A stretch of DNA of 64,000 nt from Vigna angularis (Eukaryota; Streptophyta; Magnoliopsida; Fabales; Fabaceae). The stretch is from contig NC_068971.1 in the NCBI RefSeq assembly GCF_016808095.1, positions 18,464,501 to 18,528,500 on the forward strand, read 5' to 3'. How positions within the stretch are numbered: position 1 is the stretch's first letter; every line of letters begins with the position of its first letter. Made by a program: the position numbers and the translations under genes. This document shows positions 33,931 to 46,007 of this stretch, piece by piece. Under the pieces are notes generated by a model. It saw nothing but the letters and a program-made list of their open reading frames with translations. It searched no databases and was not told the origin of the DNA.

Positions 33931-35204
33931 CAACCCCAAACTTAGAACTTTGCTTGTCCTCAAGCAAACAAGATTTAACTCAATCTTCAACCAATTCATA
34001 TGATGATTCACTCATTCAAAATTCTCTTTTTCAAGACAAGTAAAAAATTCAATCAACCTTATGACAAAGAGTTCAATCAAGATGTGCACATGCTTTAGTG
34101 TTCACAAAATCATTTAAATTCCAACAAATGCTATTTTTCATCAATGATCAATCAATTAAGCATGGATGTTCATGTGTTCATGGAATAATTCCTCACTAGG
34201 TAAAGTGTTTCACTCACACACAAGTGTATAAGAGGTAATCACTCATTCACTCTACTATCACAATGTCACCTGAATCAACTTTGCCTTTCATTTTACCACA
34301 ATCAAAAACACTCACAAGCATGCATCATCACAAGGACTTTTCAATGGCTTATAATGTGGCTGGGCTAACAAGAAAATTGGTTTTTCTGGATCACAAAATC
34401 CTTGAGTTAAGAGAATCATAACAACACAATTGTTCTTATTCTTCCCAACTTGCCTTTGCATTTGCATTGAGCTTTGCTTCTTTTTTCTTTTCTTTCCTTT
34501 TTCTTTTGCTTTGCATATTCTTATTTTTTAGCTCTTAGCTCAATGCTTTTCCTTTTTCATGTTTTCCCAACAACCCCAAACTTGAACATTTAACAATACC
34601 ACACAAGACCTTCTACTTAACTCAAGGTAAAGATTTTCAATCAAGGGTTTCAGTGTATGTTCAAGGCTAAGGGTTCAAAGGATAGAAGACAAAGTGTTCT
34701 CTTTTAGTGGGCTAACTTTATGAATTTGGCCAATAAAAAGGGTTCCAACAAATGGCCTTGATCATAAGATGCAAAACAAGCAATTGATTCAATCATAGAA
34801 AACTTGGGCAAAGTCATTCATGCTTTCAAAGAAATAGCATTCAATCAATAACAACTCTGGAGCTCAAAACCTCACATATAAGCTCATTCACATTTGACAT
34901 ACACATCCTGCTTAATATCACAATCACAATCATAATACTTTGCATTTGTTCACAGAGCTTGTGAACCACCTGTCTACGCATGTAATGTACACATCTATCT
35001 CACATCAATCAGTCAACAATCATCATCAAGCAATACTTATCACACAATCAGAGTCAATAGCAATCCATCATAACAAACCAGGTTTCCAATAGAGTACATC
35101 AAACCCTATTCTAAAAACAAAAACAAATAAGTTCAGAAAACTTAAACCAATAAAAGCATAAGTTCATGATAGCATTCCTCAGTAAATGCTATCTCAGCTC
35201 CTCA
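33931..35204 (-). other. 3' non-coding region of B
   Basis: Same layout as F and A: polypurine tract, conserved block (about 34325-34410), purine-loop hairpin (arms about 34463 and 34535) and AT-rich sequence. No gene. Confidence 0.72.
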
Positions 35205-36440
35205 TCAATTTGAGCTGTCCTCTGTATCTTCCTCTTCTTCCTCATCTTCAGCATCTTCAAATGCATCATCATCATCAGCTTCATCTTCTTCCATCTCCCT
35301 AACTGAAGCTTCAGCTGCTTCAGCTTCTTCTCTTTGCACTGGCTCCTCTGGCCAAGCTACCACATTATGAAATTCATCCATAGTCCACCTGTGGGCTGGA
35401 GGTGTATCATACATCCCCACAATCATCTCAGCAGTAGCCACCTGCCCTCGGTGAATGGACTGCAACTGAGCACCTATAAGAGACATGTACATGTCCCTCA
35501 TCTGGAATGGTTCTGCTTCATGTGTCTCAGCAGATGTCTGGCTCTGTGCTGGCCCTCTCTCTCTACGAGCACGGCGTGGTGGAACTGGCTGGGCTGCTTC
35601 CTCACCTCCACAGTACTGTCTGTAATAGGCCTCATCAATAGCTTTTCTTGGCCTCTCAAATGGTGGAGCAGAAGTGTCCACCCCAGCTATCTTGCAAAGG
35701 TGAGTGATCAAGGAGGGATGTCCCAGTGGTGCTTTGTTGTTTGAAGTATTTGCGGACACACTAATCTCATCAGCTATCACCTGCCCAATGTTAACATTTA
35801 AATTTCTGATAGCAAAGTAGATGAATAGTGCCCTGCTGAGAGTAATATCTGACACATGTGAACATGGTTGAATGTTGGCATGAGGGAATGCCATCCAGTA
35901 CTTTGCAAGAGGATTCAGATCAGTCCTCCTAATGTTAACCACTGAGCCAAATCTATTCCTTTGGAAGTGTCCTCCAGGTATACACAGTACTCTCTCTACA
36001 TCCTCAAAATCAGCACCTTCCTCCATGCAAAGAGAAAACTGGCACTGCTCACCAGCCCACACAGTGTCAAGGAAGTTATTGATAGAATCAGGATCATACT
36101 TGATAGCATGGCCTCTAACATAGCCCAGATAATTTTCAGCTTGATAGTCACCAATCTTCTTTGCATTGGTGTAGAACTCTTTTACCACAGCTATGTTGGT
36201 AGGTGCAGGATATGTGGCTAGCTTTCCCCAGTCATTCCCTAACACTTGCTCTCCAAATTGAGGAGCAAAGTTAGGTATCATTCCAACTTTTCTTTCCATC
36301 AGAAGTCTCCTGTCCTGAACCACCCTAAAGTGCTTCTCATGTTTCCTAGAGAGGAACCTGCTAGAGTGGGGTTGCTCTGGTTCCTTTTCCTTTCTCTTGG
36401 TTGCCATGGTTTTCAATCTCTTTCCTGAAGAGGATGCCAT
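35205..36440 (-). CDS. B ORF2: putative plant transposon protein-like, acidic tail
   Basis: 411 codons from the Met of MASSSGKRLKT. Basic N-terminus (1-30, nuclear-signal-like KRKEKEPEQ), a conserved domain about 45-260 (FYTNAKKIGDYQ, LGYVRGHAIKYDPDSIN, LCIPGGHFQ, ALFIYFAIRNLNVNIG), an Arg-rich patch (RRARRERG) and a last 50 residues mostly Glu/Asp. It resembles the plant-retrotransposon family that databases call putative plant transposon protein; I infer this from memory of the family, and its biochemical role is unknown. It sits where Athila elements carry an env-like ORF, but I see no signal peptide or membrane segment. A TATA box (37065-37074) and a splice donor (36846-36851) lie upstream; the acceptor seen in D and A is degraded here. 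A 10-codon upstream extension to 36470 is possible. Confidence 0.75.
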   Translation of the reverse strand: MASSSGKRLKTMATKRKEKEPEQPHSSRFLSRKHEKHFRVVQDRRLLMERKVGMIPNFAPQFGEQVLGNDWGKLATYPAPTNIAVVKEFYTNAKKIGDYQAENYLGYVRGHAIKYDPDSINNFLDTVWAGEQCQFSLCMEEGADFEDVERVLCIPGGHFQRNRFGSVVNIRRTDLNPLAKYWMAFPHANIQPCSHVSDITLSRALFIYFAIRNLNVNIGQVIADEISVSANTSNNKAPLGHPSLITHLCKIAGVDTSAPPFERPRKAIDEAYYRQYCGGEEAAQPVPPRRARRERGPAQSQTSAETHEAEPFQMRDMYMSLIGAQLQSIHRGQVATAEMIVGMYDTPPAHRWTMDEFHNVVAWPEEPVQREEAEAAEASVREMEEDEADDDDAFEDAEDEEEEEDTEDSSN

Positions 36441-36442
36441 TC

Positions 36443-37170
36443 CAGCATTCAAACACAAATACACAACCACAGAACATGATGTTCATTATTAGTAAAACAC
36501 AGAACACAACTCCTTTCGAATCTAAACCACCACTGAGGGCCAGAATTTCCCCTCAGCGCCACCAGTGCCACATTCCAAAACAGAAAAACCAAGTCTGGCA
36601 GAGTGCCGCTCAGCGGCAGTTTACCCCTGAGCGGTAACTCTGCAGAATTTTGAAAAATCCCTTTTCAAGCTGTCCTAACTCCACCCAAATGCAATTTTTA
36701 GTTTTCGAGTTCAAGATCATGCAGTTTAATCGGTTCAAACATCAATTATATCATCAATTCATGCATAGAAATCAAAACCCCTAAATATTCATGCTTTGAC
36801 AATCACATTCAATTCAAGAACCCTAGAATGAACAAAATGCTTTTTACTTACTTGGGTGGAGATACTAGATGCAATGAGAATGCTTCCAAACTAGAATGCT
36901 CTCTTCCAACCCCAAACTTTGATGGTGCACTAGTGAAAAAGTGAGTGGAAGAGAAATTTTCTTAAGAGGGAAGAGTGAAAAGAGGTGGAAAACCTTGGAG
37001 AAGGTATGTGGGAGTGCTTGTGCAGAGAAGAGCTCGGAAAGAAAACCTAAAACACAGCTTAGGGTATAAAAATACCCTAATGGGCTCGGGTCCCGCTGAG
37101 GGGAAACTAAAGCCCATCTGCGAGAGTACCGCTCAGCGGTAAGGTGCCGCTCAGTGGCACTTTCGTGAAG
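36443..37170 (-). promoter_or_regulatory. Internal ORF2 promoter, 5' UTR and intron of B
   Basis: Two CCGCT(C/G)AGCGG-type motifs (about 37130-37160), TATTTTTATA (minus strand 37065-37074), CT-rich 5' UTR, GTAAGT donor (36846-36851), and an intron containing another palindrome pair (about 36604-36632). The ORF2 ATG follows at 36440. Equivalent parts exist in A (about 42270-43000), D (48056-48792) and F (10046-10398). Confidence 0.6.
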
Positions 37171-37307
37171 TGCTCTTCTCCTTCTTTTCTTAACCTACGT
37201 GCCTCCTAGACATGCCCCTTACTGGTTCCCTGTAATTCAATGTTCAGAAAACTTATGCAAAACCCTATTATGCAGCTAAAATGAAACAAACAAAAATATT
37301 CAATCAA

Positions 37308-37606
37308 CTGGGTTGCCTCCCAGGTAGCGCTTGTTTAACGTCACGAGCCTGACCCAAAATCCACCAACACCCATCAGTAGGTGCAAAATTTTCTCACCAA
37401 CACCCATCAGTAGGTGTTACAATCTTACCAACACCCATCAGTAGGTGTTACAAACTTTATTATCCTTCAGTAGATACTTAACCACCTAGCATCCATCAGT
37501 AGATGCTATTTCCAACAAAATAGTTATAAAAATAATGTCCACAAATTAAAAATTACCAAACCAAAATAAAATCAAAAGTTCTTAAAACAACTGGGTTGCC
37601 TCCCAG
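37308..37606 (-). other. B stem-loop pair and hairpin array
   Basis: Conserved stem-loops at 37308-37323 and 37591-37606 (CTGGG/CCCAG stems) flank hairpins with the TACTGAWR loop at about 37363-37510. These include one AGCATC/GATGCT and several ACACC/GGTGT stems. The second stem-loop is about 40 bp past the gag stop. Confidence 0.68.
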
Positions 37607-37646
37607 CAAGCGCTCTTTTAACGTCATTAGCTTGACCTAGTAAAGC

Positions 37647-40076
37647 TCAGGTTCCTTCTTCATAGTTGATGTTGTTATTCCACCAACTCCTCCGCTGTTT
37701 CCTGTGAACTGTTTTGATTCTTCTAAGATGTGAAGATTCTATCTCTATCATCTCCTTCTCTTTAAAGCCCTTCACAACCCATAACTTGTTTTTGATTCTC
37801 ACAGGTTCACCAAGTTGGGGTCTTCTTTTCTCCCAGTCACCAGGAATTTCTCCTCCTCTTCCAATCTTTTCTCCTTTATGCACCTGAAACAACAAACAAT
37901 GGTTACCTGTAACCTTGGGCTCTTCATCTTGATAGCTAGTCATGTGTGCATCTTGAAATGCAGCTTTATAACTAGCTTCTTCCTCCTGTGTTTGCCTCTC
38001 ATCTTTAAAGACGTCTACAACCACTCTCTCCTCTCGGTCTTGGAGCACCACTATACCTTCATTTACATCAATAATAGCTTTGGCCGTTTTCATAAACGGT
38101 CTTCCAAGTATGATAGGTATCTTCTCTGTCTCCATCTTCATCACCACAAAGTCTGCCAAGAACTGGAGTTTGCCAACACAAACTATAACGTCCTCTCCAA
38201 TCCCACATGGTTCCTTTGAAGATCCATCGGCCATTACTAGATTAACCTTTACAGGTTTCACATTAACATTACCGATTTGCTCCAGTAAAGAGTAAGGTAT
38301 CAAGTTAACACTTGAACCTAAATCAAGAAGAGCTTTCTTCACCTTTTTCTTCCCTATGGTACAAGGGATAGAAAAACTTCCTGGATCTGTCGCTTTAGGA
38401 GGGAATAACTCCTTTTTAACAGTTGTACATTTTTTTGTATCATCATCTCTACGCCTTTTCTTTGTAGAGACGTCTTCCTCAGGCTTGGTGTAAACTGCTA
38501 TTTTTTGTAGAATCTGCTCCCAAGGTGCATCATTATCCACCATTTTGAATAATTCAGTGAAATCCAGTTGATTCTCATGATTAATTGGAAAAGGAAAACT
38601 ATTCTTACTCTCTATTTTCTCTTCTGTTTCTCCTTTGTCTAACTCAACTATCTCCTCATTTGTGCTCTCCACCACTCTACATTCTTCTTTGGGGTTAAGC
38701 TCAGTATTAGCCCCAAAATTTCTATTAGGCTTTTCTTCCACTTGCTTTGTAATCTGACCCATCTGAATCTCCAAATTTTTTATAGCAACTTCAGTGCTTT
38801 TTTGGGTAGACTCAGTTTTCTGTATAAATTGAGTCACAGTTTCTTCCATCTTTGTAAACCTTTCATTAAATGAAGCAAATTGTTGCCATAGAGTTGGTTG
38901 TTGTTGTTTGAATTGACCATTTTGTCCAGCCTGCCCATTCTGCCCTTGACCAATGCTTGGGTGTGGTTTCCACCCTTGATTGAAGTTCCCTTGACGGTAC
39001 GAAAACTGGTTGGCCATAAAGTTCACATCTTCCAAAGCTTCTACTGGAAAGGCACACTGACCATTTATGTGGTCACCTCCACATAATTCGCACAACTGAG
39101 ATTGTACCTGTGCAGTAGTCTTCAACTCTTTAGGCAATTGAGCAAGTGTTTTTGTAAGAGCTTCCAATTGTTGAGTTAGAATTTTATTTTGTGCTAGCAA
39201 GGCATCATGTGTCTGTAATTGTAGAACTCCCTTTTGTTGCAAAGGAGCTCCTCTCTCATTGTTCAACTCATTATCACTAGTAGCCATATTTTCTATAATC
39301 TCTGTTGCTTCCTCTGGAGTTTTCCATTTAATATTGCCTCCTGCTGAGGCGTCTAGCATCATCTTGGTTTGTGAACCAAGACCTCCAAGGAAAGTTAAGA
39401 CTACTTCCTGATCTTCAAAACCATGCGTGGGAGTTTTACGTAACAAGCTTTTGTATCTGTCCCATGCATGCCCCAGTGATTCTTCCATGCCCTGCTTAAA
39501 TGAAGAAATCTCTTGCTTGCCTTTTGTCACCTTAGATTGTGAGAAGTACTTGTTTAAAAATTTTGTGACCACTGCTTCCTACTCTGTGAAACTTTCTTCT
39601 GGGAAAGAATTCAACCAAAGCTTAGCATTGCCTCCCAATAAGATAGGAAACAAGCTAAGTTTGATAGCTTCGTCTGGCACCCCATTAATCTTGACTGTGT
39701 TGCAAATCTCATTGAAGGTAGTGAGGTGCTGATATGGGCTTTCATGAGATAACCCATTAAATTGGTTGCTTTTCACTAGTTGAATCAGTGCTGGTTTGAC
39801 CTCCATATTAGCTGCATTGACTCTAGGTCTACCTATACTGTTAAAGTGCTGAGGTCCAGCTGTATTGGTGTAATCAGCAAGAGTTCTTCTGTTATTATTG
39901 TTCTCCATATTTTCTGTGCTATGGTCAGAACCTGGTGGTGATGGTTGCAACAGAGTTTCCGGAGAAGGAAAGAGTTCTCTAGATGTTCGAATTCTTCTCC
40001 TCCGTCTACTCTCGTCTAGACCTTCAAGAAGAGGTTCTGTTGTTTTCTTGCTCCTTGTTCTAATTGCTTCCTGCAT
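37647..40076 (-). pseudogene. B gag-protease polyprotein, one nonsense mutation
   Basis: From ATG 40076 the frame reads about 166 codons to a TAG at 39576-39578, where relatives have TGG, and is then open for 641 codons. Domains: Arg-rich N-terminus, gag core (LIQLVKSNQFNGL...), zinc knuckle CELCGGDHINGQC, Gln-rich tract, Glu/Lys linker, protease (DLGSSVNLIPYSLL and PIILGRPFM) and a conserved C-terminal tail (GEPVRIKNKLWVVKGFKE...). The tail is also kept in D (47311-47627) and A. Length without the stop is about 808 residues, and nothing from reverse transcriptase onward is encoded. Confidence 0.85.
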
Positions 40077-40282
40077 GCACAAGAAAACAAAACCCTAAAA
40101 AAATTGGTTAGCACAAAAAGATATAGGAGAAGATATAATATTCAGAGAATAAAATAAAATAAAAATAAAATAAAAATAAAATAAAATAAAAATAAAATAA
40201 AAACCAAAAAAATAAAAACAGAAATTCAAAATTAAAGTCAAAGATAATCAATAATCACACAAATTAACCAGTTAAACCAGAG

Positions 40283-40300
40283 TCCCCGGCAACAGCGCCA
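40283..40300 (-). promoter_or_regulatory. Primer-binding site of B (tRNA-Asp)
   Basis: The minus strand reads TGGCGCTGTTGCCGGGGA, one mismatch from tRNA-Asp, 6 bp from the LTR end. Confidence 0.88.
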
Positions 40301-40306
40301 AAAACT

Positions 40307-41576
40307 TGATGAACAATTTTATGAACACCAAAATGTGATGTCACAAACTTGTTTTACAATCGGAAAGTATGACCGAATCGTTTCAAGTAATAACTCGGTA
40401 AGACCAAGTATCGTTCTCCCAAAGGACTCACGGCCTAGTTTAGTTATGTGATTCGTTGATTAGCTAAGACTTAAGAACGAAATAATTGGATTTTAAATGC
40501 AAAAGACGAAAAGAAACATGTATGCATGAGGGGGATCAATGGCTAAAGCAAAATACACACACTTTCAATGGAATAAATGAATGAGTATGTTGTTGGGGGT
40601 CAATTTCATCTTATCCACTCTCATATATTTTAGGAATTCAACATTCAATTCATCATTGTTAATTCCACTCTCTAAATTACCTTTTAAAGAAGGCTTCTCC
40701 CTAATTACGAGTTCATATGATTCCTAGCATCCCTAATAATTAGTTTATTTAGCACAGGAGCTTAAGGCAACCAATATACCTATTGGGAGAAATTCCCCAG
40801 ATCTAGACTTCCCCGTACGTTTCCGTATCGACAAAACCAATAATCATGCATTGAATGAGTTAAACAAAGCAAGCTTTGAGCAAAGAGGAAAAACCCTAAC
40901 TAATGATGAAAGAAAGCATAAGTCTTAGATTAAGATGCAAGCACAAATTCCATATATGAGAGCTTCAAAAGATTACATTGATTCCCCAACAAACATACAA
41001 GGTTTAGTTCACCATATTCATGGTGAACCTAGATGAACAATAATGAAAGAATGAAAGATAAAACCCTAAAAAGGTGAAGAGGTAGCCTGAGCATCCAAGA
41101 TCCTCCTTCAAAGGGGTGGAAGAGAGAGTGTTTGCTTCGTTCCAGCCAAAGATACAAACCCTAGGAAACCCTAAAGCTTATATAATATTCGTTAATTACA
41201 TAAAATTAGACCCAAGCCCAAAAATAGTGCGGCGTCAGCTCGGTTCTTCCCCTCAGCGGCCATTTTGCCCCTCAGCGGTCCTCCCGTGAGCTCCTGAGTG
41301 TCGCTCAGCGGTAAACTGCCGCTGAGCGGTACTTGCAGCTTCTCCTTTTTGCACTTTTTGGTGTCTTTTCTGATTTCATCTCTCTCCTTCTTCACTTCTT
41401 TCACTAAATTCACCCTAAAACCTGCACAAAAACACTGAAATCAAGCATAAACCTGTCCAGCTCTCTTATTTCTGAAAACATGAATAAAAGCATGATTTCA
41501 AGCTAGTTTCTAAGGATAAAGGATGCTTTTAGTATCAATTTTAAGCATGAAAATAACAGTTTTTCAACTGTTATCA
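40307..41576 (-). repeat. 5' LTR of B
   Basis: 1270 bp. By eye a bit over 1% different from the 3' LTR, plus a deletion of about 32 bp that removes one palindrome pair near 41228. Confidence 0.9.
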
Positions 41577-41581
41577 CACAC

Positions 41582-42264
41582 ACACTAATCTCATCAGCTA
41601 TCACCTGCCCAATGTTAACATTTAAGTTCCTGATAGCACAGTAGATGAAGAGTGCCCTGCTGAGAGTAATATCTGACACATGAGAACATGGCTGAATGTT
41701 GGCATGAGAAAATGCCATCCAATACTTTGCAAGAGGAGTCAAATCCGTCCTCCTAATGTTAACCACTAAGCCAGATCTATTCCTTTGGAAGTGTCCTCCA
41801 GGTATGCATAGTACTCTCTCTACATCCTCATAATCAGCACCTTCCTCCATGCAAAGAGCAAACTGGCACTGCTCACCAGCCCACACAGTTTCCAAGAAGT
41901 TATTGATAGAGTCAGGATCATACCTGATAGCATGGCCTCTGACATACCCTAGATAATTTTCAGTTGGATAGTCACCAATCTTCTTTGCATTGGTGTAGAA
42001 CTCTTTTACCACAGCTATTTTGGCAGGTGCAGGATATGGGGCTAGCTTTCCCCAGTCATTCCCTAACACTTGCTCTCCAAATTGAGGAGCAAAGTTAGGT
42101 ATCATTCCAACTTTTCTTTCCATCAGAAGTCTCCTGTCCTGAACCACCCTAAAGTGGTTCTCATGTTTCCTAGAGAGGAACCTACTAGAGTGGGACTGTT
42201 CTGGTTCCTTTTCCTTTCTCTTGGTTGCCATGGTTTTCAATCTCTTTCCTGAAGAGGATGCCAT
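41582..42264 (-). pseudogene. A ORF2, N-terminal part (right of B)
   Basis: Starts MASSSGKRLKT and runs through the conserved domain to VIADEISV, where the B insertion cuts it; the rest is at 32623-32076. Very similar to B ORF2. The context GAATGTAGGAATGG just upstream preserves a splice acceptor. Confidence 0.85.
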
Positions 42265-43405
42265 TCCTACATTCAAACACAAATACAAAACCACAGAACA
42301 TGATGTTAAACATTAGTAAAACACAGAACACAATTCCTTTCGAAGCTAAACCACCGCTGAGGGACAGAATTTCCCCTCAGCGCCACCAATGCCTTAGTCC
42401 AGAACGCAAAAATTCAAGAAAACTCAGGTCTGGCAGAGTGCCGCTCAGCGGCAGTTTACCCCTGAGCGGTAACTCTGCAGAGTTTTGAAAAACCTCTTTT
42501 AAAGCTGTCCTAACTCCACCCAAATGCAATTTTCAGTTTTCTAGTTCATAATTATGAAGTTTAATCAGTTCAAACATCAAATATATCATCAGATCATGCA
42601 TAGAAATCAAAACCCCTAAATAATCATGCTTTGACAACCACATTCAAAATCAAGAACCCTAGAATGAACAAAATGCATTTTACTTACTTGGGTGGAGATA
42701 CTATATGCAATGAGAATGCTTCCAAGCTAAAATGCTCTCTTCCAAGCCCAAACTTTGATGACACACTAGTGAAAAAGTGAGTGGAAGAGAAGTTTTCTTA
42801 AGAGGGAAGAGTGAAAATATGTGGAAAACCTTGGAGAAGGTATGTGGGAGTGCTTGTGCAGAGAAGAGCCTGAAAGAATGAACAATTACGCAGCTTAGGG
42901 TTTAAAAATACCCTAATGGGCTCGGGTCCCGCTAAGGGGAACTAAAGCCCATCTGCGAGAGTACCGCTCAGCGGTAAGTTGCCGCTCAGCGGCACTTTCG
43001 TGAGGTGCTCTTCTCCTTCTTTTCTTAACCTACGTGTCTCCTAGGCATGCCCCTCAATGGTTCCCTATAATTCAATGCTTAAAATACTTATGCAAACCCT
43101 ATTATGCAACTAAAATGAAACAAACAAAAACAATCAATCAACTGGGTTGTGTCCCAGGTAGCGCTTGTTTAACGTCACGAGCCTGACCCAAAATCCACCA
43201 ACACCCCTCAGTAGGTGCAAAATTTTCTCACCAACACCCATCAGTAGGTGTTACAACTTAGCATCCTTCAGTAGATGCTATATCCAACAAAATATTTACA
43301 CAATAATGTTCAACAAATTAAAAATTACAAAACCAAAATAAAATCAAAAGTTTTTAAATCACTGAGTTGCCTCCCAGCAAGCGCTCTTTTAACGTCACTA
43401 GCTTG
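42265..43405 (-). promoter_or_regulatory. A internal promoter, intron and stem-loop/hairpin region
   Basis: Palindrome motifs at about 42440-42470 (intron) and 42963-42995 (promoter), an A/T-rich TATA-like block near 42900, stem-loops at 43142-43157 (loop changed to TTGTGT, stem kept) and 43362-43377, and three or four TACTGAWR hairpins at about 43197-43280. No gene. Confidence 0.6.
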
Positions 43406-43426
43406 ACCCAGTAAAGCTCAAGTTCC

Positions 43427-45779
43427 TTATTCATAGTTGATGTTGTTCTCCCACCAACTCCTCAGCTGTTTCCTGTGCACTGTTTTGATTCTTCTAAGAC
43501 ATGGAGATTCTATCTCTATCATCTCCTTCTCTTTGAAGCCTTTCACAACCCACAACTTGTTTTTGATTCTCACAGGTGCACCAAGTTGGGGTCTTCCTTT
43601 CTCCCAGTCATCAGGAATTTCTCCTCCTCTTCCAATCTTTTCTTCCTTTTGCACCTGAAACAACAAACAATGGTTACCTGCAACCTTGGGATTTTCATCT
43701 TTATGGCTAGTCATGTGTGCATCTTGAAATGCAGCTTTATAACTAGCTTCTTCCTCCTGTGCTTGTGTCTCATCTTTAAAGACATCTACAACCACTCTCT
43801 CCTCTCGGTCCTGGAGCACCACTATACCTTCATTTACATCAATGATAGCTTTGGCCGTTTTCATAAACGGTCTTCCAAGTATGATAGGTATCTTCTCTGT
43901 CTCCATCTTCATCACCACAAAGTCTGCCAAGAACTGGAAATTGCCAACACAAACCTGTTAATATTACAGGTTTCATATTAACATTGCTGATTTGCTCCAG
44001 TAAAGAGTAAGGTATCAAGTTAACACTTGAACCTAAATCAAGAAGAGCTTTCTTCACCCTTTTCTTCCCTATGGTACAAGGGATAGAAAAGCTGCCTGGA
44101 TCTGTTGCTTTAGGAGGGAATGGCTCTTTTTTAACAGTTATACACTCCTTTGCCTCATCATCTCTACGTCTTTTCTTTGTAGAGATGTCTTCATTAGTTT
44201 TAGTGTAAACTGTAATCTGTTGTAGAATTTGCTCCCAAGGTGCATCATTATCCACCATTTTAAATAATTCTGTGAAGTCCAGTTGTTTCCCTTGATGTAT
44301 TGAAAAAGGAAAAGTGCTTTTGCTCTCTATTTCTCTTCTCTCTTCTGTATCTAACTCAACTTTCTCATCTTCAGTACTCTCTACCACCTTGCATTCTTCT
44401 CTGGGGTTAACCTCAGTATTAGCCCCAAAATTTCTGTTTGGCCTTTCTTCCACCTACTTGGTGATCTGCCCCATCTGAGTCTCCAAATTTTTGATAGCAG
44501 CTTCAGTGCTCTTTTGGGTAGACTCAGTTTTCTGTATGAAATTGTTGAGAGTTTCCTCCATCCTCATGGACCTTTCATTAAGCATAGATAACTGTTGCCA
44601 TAAGGTGGGTTGCTGTTGCTGCTTATTATATTGACCAGCTTGCCCAGTTTGCCCTTGACCAATACTTGGGTGTGGTTTCCACCCCTGATTGTAGCTCCCT
44701 TGACGGTACTTATTGGTCATGTAGTTTACATCCTCTACGGCTTCAACTGGAAAGGCACATTGACCATTGATATGGTCACCTCCACACAATTCGCACAATT
44801 GGGATTGTACCTGTGCAGCAGTCTTCAACTCTTTGGGTAATTGTGCAAGAGTTTTAGTAAGAGTCTCCAGCTGTTGAGTTAGAATTTTGTTTTGAGCTAG
44901 TAGGGCATCATGTGTCTGTAAATGAAGGACTCCTTTTTGTTGCATAGGAGCTCCTCTCTCACTGTGCAGCTCATTATCACTAGTAGCCATATTTTCTATA
45001 ATCTCTGTTGCTTCCTCTAGAGTTTTCCATTTAATATTGCCTCCTGCTGAGGCGTCCAACATCATCTTGGTTTGTGAACCAAGACCTCCAAGGAAAGTTA
45101 AGACTACTTCCTGATCTTCAAAACCATGCGTGGGAGTTTTACGTAACAAGCTTTTATACCTGTTCCATGCATGCCCTAGTGATTCTTCCATGCCCTGCTT
45201 AAATGAAGAAATCTCTTCCTTGCCTTTAGTCACCTTTGATTGTGGAAAGTACTTGTTTAAAAATTTGGTTACCACTACTTCCCACTCTGTGAAACTTTCT
45301 TCTGGGAAAGAATTTAACCAAAGCTTAGCATTGCCTCCCAATGAGAAAGGAAACAAGCTAAGTTTGATCGCTTCATCTGGCACCCGATTTATTTTGACTG
45401 TGTTGCAAATCTCATTAAATGTAGTGAGGTGCTCATACGGGCTTTCATGAGATAACCCGTTGAATTGATTGCTCTTCACCAGTTGAATTAATGCTGGTTT
45501 GACCTCCATGTTAGCTGCGTTGACTCTAGGTCTAGTTATACTGTTAAAGTGCTGAGGTCCAGCAATATTGGTGTAATCAGCAAGAGTTCTTCTATTATTA
45601 TTGTTCTCCATATTTTCTGTGCTAGGGTCAGAACCTTGTGGTGATGGTTGCAACAGAGTTTCCGGAGAAGGAAAGAGTTCTCTAGATGTTCGGATTCTTC
45701 TCCTCCGTCTACTCTCGTCTAGACCTTCAAGAAGAGGTTCTGTTGTTTTCTTGCTCCTTGTTCTAATTGCTTCCTGCAT
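43427..45779 (-). pseudogene. A gag-protease, broken
   Basis: ATG 45779. The frame is open through gag core and zinc knuckle (CELCGGDHINGQC) to a TAG at about 44454, where relatives have CAG/CAA. It then stays open to about 43960, where a deletion/frameshift falls inside the protease, and finishes in the frame 43930-43427. The active-site segment DLGSSVNLIPYSLL is present. Confidence 0.85.
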
Positions 45780-45983
45780 GCACAACAAAACAAAACCCTA
45801 AAAAAAATTGGTTAGCACAAAAAGATATAGGAGAAGATATAATATTCAGAGAATAAAAAAAAAATAAAATAAAATAAAATAAAATAAAAACGGAAAAAAT
45901 AAAAACAGAAAATAAAAACAGAAATTCAAAATTAAAGTCAAAGATAATCAATAATCACACAAATTAACCAGTTAAACCAAGAG
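45780..45983 (-). other. Leader of A
   Basis: T-rich (TTTTA)n leader on the minus strand followed by the CATGCAG acceptor-like site before gag. No gene. Confidence 0.55.
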
Positions 45984-46001
45984 TCCCCGGCAGCGGCGCC
46001 A
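45984..46001 (-). promoter_or_regulatory. Primer-binding site of A (tRNA-Asp)
   Basis: The minus strand reads TGGCGCCGCTGCCGGGGA, one mismatch from tRNA-Asp. Confidence 0.88.
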
Positions 46002-46007
46002 AAAACT

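Larger units (their letters stand above)
32624..41581 (-). mobile_element. Element B: most complete gag-protease/ORF2 non-autonomous element
   Basis: 8948 bp (32629-41576) with CACAC at 32624-32628 and 41577-41581, inserted in ORF2 of A. LTRs are 1302 bp (32629-33930) and 1270 bp (40307-41576); the size difference is mostly a deletion in the CCGCTGAGCGG zone of the 5' copy. It carries a near-complete gag-protease frame, hairpin array, internal promoter and a full-length ORF2. No reverse transcriptase, RNase H or integrase sequence lies between gag and ORF2. Confidence 0.93.

Noticed and set aside
35334..36637. Plus-strand frames opposite B ORF2
   Set aside because: Antisense shadows of ORF2.
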